Shown here: positions 7,242 to 12,876 of the stretch, piece by piece
Position numbering within the stretch: the stretch's first letter is position 1
Layout: every line of letters begins with the position of its first letter
NCBI GenBank assembly: GCA_902984215.1
Contig: CADWAF010002617.1
Location: forward strand, 1 to 12,876
Origin: Willaertia magna
Taxonomy: Eukaryota; Heterolobosea; Eutetramitea; Acrasida; Naegleriidae
Reading direction: 5' to 3'
Length of the DNA: 12,876 bases
Position numbers and translations under genes: made by a program
The notes under the pieces: generated by a model
Database searches by the model: none
Told to the model about the DNA's origin: nothing
What the model saw: only the letters and a program-made list of their open reading frames with translations

Positions 7242-8089
7242 ATGCCTTTGGACGATGTAGTATTTTTAGGTACGTTTTTTTTTTGATTTTTTTATCTTGA
7301 CATTTTCTTATCGGAATGTCTTCTTGGTTATCTCACCTTCTTTGCTAAATAACCTATATATGAATATCATATATTTCATTTAATGAATAAATAAATAAAT
7401 AAATAAATAAATAAATAGGTGATAAAATACCTGTAGAAGTAACTAGAATATTACCATTACTTCCATTAATTTCTAAAAGATCATTAACTAGAGTATTGTC
7501 ATTAGTTGTAAAATTTTTAACAGGAAATTTATTAAAACAAAAACAAGAAGAATTAGCAATTCCACTTAATGGACAATTAGAAAAAGAATTAAAATCAGGT
7601 TGGGAAAAGGTAAAAAAGAAATCAAAATACGTTCAAGAACAAATTGATTATGCCACTAAAACTAATTTATTTTCAGTTTTATTTACTGGATTTTATATCA
7701 TGTTAAGAGCAATGATACGTCAAAAGATTAAAATCCCTTATTTACGTGAACAATTAACTGAAATGGGTTTAGAAGAAGAATTAATAAATTTATTTATTGA
7801 AGCTTATGAAACTAAAAAGGAAGAATTTGAATTTATGTGTTTAGATAAAACGAATTGGTTTCATCATGTTTTAAATGTTAGATGGCGTGTTGATGTTATT
7901 ATTAGTAATTCTATAATGACAAAGGTTTTTAAACCAATTTTATTATTACAATTGGAATTGGATTCTGGTAAGATTGTAACGATGGAAGTTACTTTAGAAC
8001 AATTTCATAAATTACGTTTAGCTTGTGCTTCTTTACTTAATGATATGTATAATATTGAAAATCATCCAATTATGAAAATTAGAGATTAA
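7242..8089 (+). CDS. COMMD5: COMM domain-containing protein 5, two exons
   Basis: COMMD proteins form the ring of the Commander/CCC complex, which works with retriever in recycling membrane proteins from endosomes. Exon 1 is 7242-7269 (MPLDDVVFLG), the intron 7270-7418 (GTACGT to AAATAG) and exon 2 7419-8089; the junction restores the glycine codon and reads GDKIPVEVTRILPLLPLI. The product has 232 residues; human COMMD5 has 224. The N-terminal helical domain spans about 15-150, and the COMM domain about 156-220 with WRVDVIISNS, LLQLELDSGKIVTMEV and FHKLRLACASLLNDM. The match along the whole length, including the short FLG motif in exon 1 and RWRVDV, points to COMMD5 rather than another paralogue. 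The frame also opens at a TTG at 7496, but that would lose 35 conserved residues. AATAAA overlaps the stop codon (8088-8093). The gene is convergent with the DPP5 gene, with repeat copy B between them. Confidence 0.93.
7270..7418 (+). other. COMMD5 intron with tetranucleotide repeat at its 3' end
   Basis: This is a GT-AG intron of 149 nt (phase 1). The donor is GTACGT followed by a T-run. The last 35 nt are an AAAT/ATAA microsatellite of about eight units that runs straight into the TAG acceptor, so a normal pyrimidine tract is missing next to the splice site. The boundaries are fixed by the restored COMMD5 reading frame. Confidence 0.9.
7384..7417 (+). repeat. (AAAT)n microsatellite
   Basis: About eight tandem AAAT units, uninterrupted, abut the acceptor AG of the COMMD5 intron. 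Repeat number is likely to vary between strains. Confidence 0.9.
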
Positions 8090-8223
8090 TAAATTGTTTT
8101 TTTGTAAATTTTAATATTTTTAAATGATACAAAAAGAAGAATTCAAATTAAAAGTTATAAAAAATAATCACCAAATAAGAAGTATATTAAAGTTTACAAA
8201 AAGAAAGGAGCAAAGAGAGTAAA

Positions 8224-8435
8224 TAGTGTGTTTCGTATTAAGTACTGAAAACCGGTTAACGATAAATGACCGTTTTACCTTGCACTCGCTGGCCTCGAAA
8301 CGTTTCGAAAATTAACTGCGCCTTAACCATAATTTCAAATTATAAAATTAAATTATTCACAGTTCATACTCTCAAAGAGAGTAGTGGGTTGATTGCCATA
8401 TTCCTGGTTAATCTCCCATCCATTATACAATAGAA
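8224..8435 (+). repeat. Composite intergenic element, copy B (short form)
   Basis: Blocks shared with copy A, in the same order and orientation, are TAGTGTGT (8224-8231), a 32-nt block 8245-8276, TGGCC (8290-8294), TTTCGAAAATTAA (8303-8315), the identical 33-nt block 8325-8357, the identical 65-nt block 8355-8419 (overlapping by ATT), and CAATAGAA (8428-8435). The 85 nt present in copy A between the last two large blocks are absent. GAAACGTTTC (8298-8307), a perfect 10-bp palindrome, is special to this copy. Confidence 0.85.
8355..8419 (+). ncRNA. 65-nt conserved double-hairpin block, copy B
   Basis: Sequence and fold are identical to 1340-1404. In this copy the block follows directly on the AT-rich 33-nt block, which leaves only 29 nt between the AACCATAA-like motif start (8326) and the block, against 114 nt in copy A. 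If the upstream block is a promoter, its spacing is therefore not conserved. Confidence 0.45.
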
Positions 8436-8651
8436 TCAGTCTCTACGCACAACCTATTATTTAAGAAAATGTTATTCGGATTGAATTTTAATAATTAATA
8501 AGGTTAAACAATTTTGTTAAGGAAGTGATCTGTTCAAGGGTATGACAATAAAATCAAAGCGTTTAATGTTATTGAAAAGAAAGAATTATCAAAACAGGAC
8601 TAGAAGAGGAGCAATTGAGATAAATAATGTTTAAGGAATTTATAAATTGTT

Positions 8652-10965
8652 TTAATGACCTATCCATTGATTTAACCAGTCTAATACATTGTCATACCAC
8701 ATAATTGAGTTTTGAGGTTTAATAGTCCAGTGATTTTCTTGTGGGAATACTAACATCTTACTTGGAACTCCTTGTCTTTGTAAAGCAGTAAAGACTGTCA
8801 ATCCATGACTAATTTCAAGTCTATAATCATGTCCTCCATGAATAACTATTGAATTTAATTGTGTTAAAATGTAAATTAAGAATACATACCTAATGTTGGT
8901 GTTCTCCACTTGGTAACATAATTGATTGGATTATATTGTGCATAAGCTTGTGGATTAGTGAATGGAGTACCCTTAAATTCTCTGAAATATTATTAGAAAA
9001 TACTGCACAAATAATTATTACTTACTTTTCAGGGAACCATAACTCATCAGTTGAGTAATATCCTAAAACTGTATCTGCCATACCATCATGAGTTACAATA
9101 CATTTATATCTATTATTTTCATTGTGACCTAACAACCAATTCATAGAATAACCACCATAACTACAAACAATTTCATAAATTATGTTAAATGTATAGAAAT
9201 ATAATTAAACTTACCTTGCACCTAATGCACAAACTCTATTCTTATCCATCCACGGGAATTGAGATGTAATCATATCAGTTCCACTAGTAATATCTTGATA
9301 AGGATAAGAACCCCAATTGCCTTGAATTGATTCCTTAAATTTCAAACCAAAACCTTCACTTCCATGGAAGTTAATTGCAAAAACTGCATATCCTGCATTT
9401 GTAAAAAGTTGAATATTCCATCTATAAGACCAAGAATCAGAAATTAAAGATTCTGGACCACCATGAACAACATTAGCAACTGGATATTTAACAGAAGGAT
9501 TAAAATTTGCTGGTTTGACAACCCAAGCTTGGACACGTTCTCCCATTGCTCCTGCAAAATAGAATTTTTCTGGTGTTGGTAAATCAAATTTAGCTAAAAA
9601 GTCTCTATTGTAAGCAGTCAACTGTGTCAATGCAAATGGTGTGGTTAAACTATCACGTTGTAATAAATAAACGTCTGCAGGAGCTACCATAGAATCTCTT
9701 GTGATTAAGATAGATTTTCCAGGAACAACTACAGCTGGTCCAGCATTATGACCATCAACAATAATTCTTGTAACATTTTTAGTTACAATATTAAATAATG
9801 ATAAAACTTCTGCTCCGTCATCTGGATAAGTTATTATTGTTGTTCTTTCATCAAACCAAGTAATACTACTAATACTTCTATCTAAGTTAACAGGTTCAAT
9901 AGATTGATTAGTTTTTTGAGTATTTAAATCATAAAGATTGAAATGTAAATTATCAGCTTCATAACCAGGTTGTGTCATTGCTAAATAAGCTAAAACATTA
10001 TCATTAAAAGGTGAAAATGTTGGATTTTGAGTTCTTGCATCTGTTACACTAATAGATCTTAAATTAGAAACAGTAATCTTGCTCTTTTCATCTCTCCAAT
10101 TATTTAAAGTACCAACAAAGATCTTCCAACCAGTTGTCCATGCAACGCTACTATCCTTAGTAACTTCAAGATTGATAGCAATTGAATCACCTGACTTTGA
10201 AATATCATATTGTTCACTTCCTCCAAATGGTGGGATTGGAGAGTTTGCATTCATTCCAAACATTACATCAACTGGATCATTAATTGTTATTAAAGCGTCT
10301 TGTGAAAGAATTACTTTTTGAGCAAAAACGTGAGAAACTTTTCCTTCAATAATATATTGATCCCAATGTCTTACATAAAGCTTAGTATAAACATAACCAG
10401 TATTAGGACCCTTCTTTTCCCATTCTTCATTCTTATTTGCAATGCAAGTAATTTGATTAGTTGGGTCATTACATTCCAAATAGGTTTGTGATGAAAAGAG
10501 CATAGTGAAAGCACCATCGGAAGAGATTACTGGACTAACCTTAAAGGTTTCAATTGGGATTGGAAGTGAAGTTAAAGGCTTAACAGATTGTTCTCCGGCA
10601 TTAACTGGAACATAATAAAGTTGAGTATCTTGTTTACCTCTACCGGAAGAAAGAAAGATAACATAATTACCAGTTGGATCAAATACTGGTGAATTATCAG
10701 AAACTCCAAGAGAATAAGTTAAAGGACGAGTTACTTTAGTTTGAATATCTAAAACTTCAATATTTGTTGTAGCCTTGTTAGTTTGTTCATTCCAATGTCT
10801 TACGGAATAAACAGCAAACCTTCCATTCGTTGAAACTGTAGAAACTCTTAACAATGCATGATTATCTCTTACGTTAAAGCTAGGTGCTGCATTAGAAGAG
10901 GAAATGAAACAACCCCAACAAATTGCAAGCACAAGAATGAGTGCCGCAATAAACAAACTTTTCAT
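8652..10965 (-). CDS. Secreted dipeptidyl-peptidase 5-like serine peptidase (S9), four exons
   Basis: The family cleaves dipeptides from peptide N-termini. Spliced exons 10965-9215, 9160-9026, 8981-8890 and 8845-8652 sum to 2172 nt, giving 723 residues, close to fungal DPP5. The start MKSLFIAALILVLAICWGC is a signal peptide, probably cut near SNAA (residues 24-27). An N-terminal beta-propeller follows (PD40-like repeats such as SPVFDPTGNYVIFLSS and NPTFSPFNDNVLAYLA), then an alpha/beta-hydrolase domain with HGGP (501-504), the nucleophile Ser584 in GASYGGY, Asp666 in HGGHDYR and His698 in PQENHW. The catalytic triad is complete, so the enzyme should be active. There is no KDEL-type tail, which fits secretion or delivery to lysosomes/phagosomes. 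Introns are GT-AG and all lie in the last quarter. The serine codon is split by the first intron (AG|T). An S9 acyl-aminoacyl-peptidase is the alternative, less likely given the signal peptide. Confidence 0.93.
8846..8889 (-). other. DPP5-like gene intron 3 (44 nt, phase 1)
   Basis: Donor GTATGT, acceptor CAATAG. Splicing gives RTPTLVIHGGHDYR, bringing in the catalytic Asp. Retention meets a TAA after a few codons. Confidence 0.92.
8982..9025 (-). other. DPP5-like gene intron 2 (44 nt, phase 2)
   Basis: Donor GTAAGT, acceptor ATTTCAG. Splicing gives ELWFPEKEFKGTPF, typical of the family. Retention gives an immediate TAA after the split Lys codon. Confidence 0.88.
9161..9214 (-). other. DPP5-like gene intron 1 (54 nt, phase 2)
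   Basis: Donor GTAAGT, acceptor TTTGTAG. It splits the catalytic Ser584 codon. If retained, the frame reads Arg and then an immediate TAA, ending the protein exactly at the active site. Boundaries are confirmed by the restored GASYGGY motif. Confidence 0.93.
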
Positions 10966-10988
10966 TTTTAAAAAAAATTAATCAACAA

Positions 10989-11068
10989 CAAACCTTCATT
11001 TAGACGGAAAGAAGACTATTTATTGGAGAAGGCTCCTGTGACAAGGAGTAATCTTAAATGAAGGAGTT
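10989..11068 (-). promoter_or_regulatory. Long inverted repeat in the DPP5-like gene leader/promoter
   Basis: CCTTCATTTA (10993-11002) and TAAATGAAGG (11055-11064) are perfect 10-bp arms, and CAAA (10989-10992) with TTTG (11067-11070) extends them across a 2-nt bulge. Inside, CTCCT (11033-11037) and AGGAG (11044-11048) form a second hairpin with a 6-nt loop. The structure starts about 24 nt upstream of the ATG, so it is in the 5' leader or overlaps the promoter. A role in transcription or translation control is a guess. Confidence 0.4.
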
Positions 11069-11112
11069 TGCCTTAGTATGTTTTTCAGAATAATAACTTT
11101 TAATATTATTAT

Positions 11113-11129
11113 TGTTAATTATTAACAAT
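11113..11129 (-). other. Small 3' hairpin after the membrane-protein gene
   Basis: TTGTTAA and TTAACAA flank a TTA spacer a few nt after the stop codon at 11134, within AT-rich sequence containing further TAA stops. It may take part in 3'-end formation; in such AT-rich DNA it may also be chance. Confidence 0.25.
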
Positions 11130-11133
11130 ATTA

Positions 11134-11679
11134 TTAATTTGGATTTAATTTATCAAATAATATTTTCTTTAAATATTGAGCTTTGGCTGTTGTCACAGAT
11201 ATCACTTGCAATCCAGGAATTTCATGAACTACACCCGATTTTTCCCTTACAACCAAACGTGCCGCTGCCTGTCCATTAATTCTCACACTATAATCCGGTG
11301 AAACAGTAAAATCATCAATATTATCATAAGGTATACTTTCTGAACTGTTTAAACAACCAAAATCAATAAAAGCACCTTTAATTTCTAATAGTACACAACG
11401 TTCTTTATCTAAGAATGTAATTTTATGATTTTTTTGAATAATTCCAATAATTAAGAAGGGAATGCCAATACATGGAAAAAGAATTAAAAAGATTAAACCT
11501 ATAATACCAAAAACCATAGCAATAGTATTTGTGCCATCTTCAACAATAATATTACCCATATCATCATATTTTATTGTAGGTTGTAATGAAGTTGTGTTTT
11601 GTTCATAATAAACAGGTCCATTTAAATGAGTGTTATTATTGCTGCTTATTCCATAATTTCCATGACCGTGATGAACCAT
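11134..11679 (-). CDS. Small membrane protein with possible PH-like C-terminal domain
   Basis: The gene encodes 181 residues from an ATG at 11679 (A at -3, G at +4). Residues 1-50 are polar, His/Asn-rich and probably disordered. Residues about 53-82 (IAMVFGIIGLIFLILFPCIG continuing IPFLIIGII) are very hydrophobic with a central PCIGIP, long enough for one membrane span or a tight hairpin pair. Residues 86-181 look like a compact beta-rich domain ending in a helix: KITFLDKERCVLLEIKG, SIPYDNIDDFTV, ARLVVREKSGVVHEI and AKAQYLKKILFDKL. That order, strands with an I-P-Y-x-x-I turn and a final amphipathic helix, resembles bacterial-type PH domains of small membrane proteins; this is inference. There is no cleavable signal peptide. 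The function is unknown. It lies in the same direction as its neighbours, 168 nt upstream of the DPP5-like start. Confidence 0.82.
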   Translation of the reverse strand: MVHHGHGNYGISSNNNTHLNGPVYYEQNTTSLQPTIKYDDMGNIIVEDGTNTIAMVFGIIGLIFLILFPCIGIPFLIIGIIQKNHKITFLDKERCVLLEIKGAFIDFGCLNSSESIPYDNIDDFTVSPDYSVRINGQAAARLVVREKSGVVHEIPGLQVISVTTAKAQYLKKILFDKLNPN

Positions 11680-11922
11680 CTTACTTGCAAATTATTTTTT
11701 TAAATGTTTTTCAAAAAAGTAATATTTGCTGGGATTCCACATGGAAGTGGATTGGAATGCTGAGAGTTACAGGTCAGTAACGAATAAAGGCGGAATTAAA
11801 ACAGGGTAGTTTTGAGTTGTAAAGTTGTTCATCATTTAACAAGGGTTACAAAATAACGAGGCCAAGTGGGTCCACTGTGAGTTACTTTATTCTCTTGGCC
11901 ATTTCTAATGCTCTTATGTGGT
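11680..11922. other. Short intergenic interval between two minus-strand genes
   Basis: The 243 nt hold the promoter of the membrane-protein gene and the 3' flank of the 315-residue gene. It is less AT-rich than most intergenic sequence here. No motif shared with other promoters was found. Confidence 0.4.
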
Positions 11923-12870
11923 TCAATCATTTAACATTACAAAGTAGAATGGGTCAACTCTAAAAGAAACATTAGGAACGTCAAGCATTACAACAGATAA
12001 TTCATAATAAAAACGTGCACCAAATCCCTTGTCAGGCACGTTGACAATTCCTTTCAAAATTTCAATATCTATTTTCCTAATAACAGTTTTAAAACAATTA
12101 CCATCTAAATAAAAACTTTTAAATAAATTCTTCCACGTACTATGCATTTCTTTATCTTTTACAGCTAATATTAATGATTGTAGCAATGGTGAAAGTTTTT
12201 CCTTATCTCTACAACAGTTTTGTTTTAATTTTAAAATAATTTCTTCTCCTTCTGTATCTTCATCTTGATTTAACAGTTTTTTCAAGAGCTTAACTGTAGA
12301 TTTCCAACAATCATCTGGCATTGACGCTCTTGCTATAGCTGAAGTTAAATAAAATAACTTGTTAAATACCTTAAATGTTATTTTGTTTGTTGAAAACAGT
12401 TTAATACTTAAAATAAGTCCTTCTAAAACTGGAGGACGAGCATATATAAAATCATATTCAGGCTTGTTATAATTTACTGTAAATATATCAATAAAAGAAG
12501 AACACGAACCGGTTTCGTTGAAAATATCAAAACGATAAGTATTCATTAAATTCTTTCCTACATCTTTAATATCTAAATAAATTACTTTATAATAATCATT
12601 TTTTATTAAGGGCATAATTAAATCAACAGAAATATCAATAACATGTTTATATCTTTCTTGTATTTTAATTTTAAAGGCAGTTAGAGAAATTCTTGATTGG
12701 TCATTCCCTTTATTTCTTAAGGTAATAGCATAGTTTGCGTTATATAATTGATAAAAAGAAAAGGGAATGGATTTCATTTCTGGAGTAACTGTAATAGCTA
12801 GAAAATTACCTCTATTCTCTATTAAGGGAGAATAGAAATAGAGTGGAAAATCAATTGGAGTAAATTCCAT
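11923..12870 (-). CDS. Unrecognised 315-residue protein
   Basis: The gene runs from an ATG at 12870, after an A-run that reaches the window edge, to a TGA at 11923-11925, the only TGA stop among these genes. No intron is needed. Residues 1-165 look like a beta-rich domain of alternating hydrophobic strands (FLAITVTPEM, YAITLRNKGN, YKVIYLDIKDVG, YRFDIFNETG). Residues about 165-255 are helical, with WKSTVKLLKKLL, an acidic loop (DEDTEGEE) and NCCRDKEK. The end (FGARFYYELSVVMLDVPN) returns to strands. There is no signal peptide, membrane span or low complexity, which is unusual beside the Asn-rich genes nearby. I do not recognise the family. A cytosolic two-domain protein is the most that can be inferred. 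Coding is well supported by length and normal codon use. Confidence 0.82.
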   Translation of the reverse strand: MEFTPIDFPLYFYSPLIENRGNFLAITVTPEMKSIPFSFYQLYNANYAITLRNKGNDQSRISLTAFKIKIQERYKHVIDISVDLIMPLIKNDYYKVIYLDIKDVGKNLMNTYRFDIFNETGSCSSFIDIFTVNYNKPEYDFIYARPPVLEGLILSIKLFSTNKITFKVFNKLFYLTSAIARASMPDDCWKSTVKLLKKLLNQDEDTEGEEIILKLKQNCCRDKEKLSPLLQSLILAVKDKEMHSTWKNLFKSFYLDGNCFKTVIRKIDIEILKGIVNVPDKGFGARFYYELSVVMLDVPNVSFRVDPFYFVMLND

Positions 12871-12876
12871 TTTTTT

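Larger units (their letters stand above)
8090..8651. other. Convergent intergenic interval holding repeat copy B
   Basis: This is the 3' flank of both COMMD5 (plus) and the DPP5 gene (minus). Apart from copy B (about 8224-8435) it is plain AT-rich sequence. An imperfect direct repeat built on GGAGCAA, GAGA and TAAATA occurs at 8207-8230 and again at 8608-8629, on either side of copy B. Confidence 0.5.

Noticed and set aside
7496..7504. TTG start for the COMMD5 frame
   Set aside because: A eukaryotic gene with an upstream ATG exon that restores the conserved N-terminus through a GT-AG intron is far better supported.
8846..8909. Separate small minus-strand gene beginning at 8909
   Set aside because: Its first part is exon 3 in the wrong frame plus intron 3; the rest is exon 4 of the DPP5-like gene.
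10079..10321. Plus-strand frame within the DPP5-like gene, and similar frames at 3598, 5298 and 11586
   Set aside because: Antisense shadows of well-supported genes, with no recognisable features.

Overview
This is a compact, strongly AT-rich nuclear segment of a free-living protist, most like an amoeba of the dictyostelid type (a heterolobosean is the main alternative). The signs are Asn and Gln runs inside coding sequence, heavy use of TTA, AGA and AAT codons, A-rich leaders just before several ATGs, very short GT-AG introns (44, 44, 54 and 149 nt), and eukaryote-only families such as COMMD5. All reading frames fit the standard code, with TAA stops mostly and one TGA. The genus cannot be fixed from the sequence. 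One TGA stop and fairly mixed intergenic sequence argue weakly against D. discoideum itself.

Eight protein genes are supported. Left to right: a partial beta-propeller-like gene running off the left edge (minus); about 1 kb without a gene but full of hairpins; an iPLA2-gamma/PNPLA8-type patatin phospholipase (minus); a divergent promoter region with one doubtful micro-ORF; an Asn-rich, possibly regulatory protein (plus); a 124-residue helical protein (plus); a two-exon COMMD5 gene (plus); a four-exon secreted DPP5-type serine peptidase of family S9 (minus); a small membrane protein with a possible PH-like tail (minus); and a 315-residue unrecognised protein (minus). Several open frames begin with TTG or GTG; the real starts are downstream ATGs or, for COMMD5, an upstream exon.

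The genes do not form an obvious pathway. DPP5 fits extracellular or phagosomal protein digestion, the patatin fits lipid remodelling, and COMMD5 fits endosomal sorting. These are general functions of a phagotrophic cell.

The most unusual signal lies between genes. A composite element occurs twice in the same orientation, about 7 kb apart (roughly 1106-1422 and 8224-8435). It has a 65-nt block identical in both copies that folds into two hairpins, preceded by an identical 33-nt AT-rich block and a nearly identical 33-nt block built on ACCGGTTAA. The blocks are joined by diverged spacers, and one copy has 85 nt more than the other. That pattern suggests a dispersed structured noncoding RNA or a small non-autonomous repeat. 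A further long hairpin (953-1048), also favouring the plus strand, lies just upstream of the first copy. No tRNA, rRNA, CRISPR array or recognisable transposase was found.
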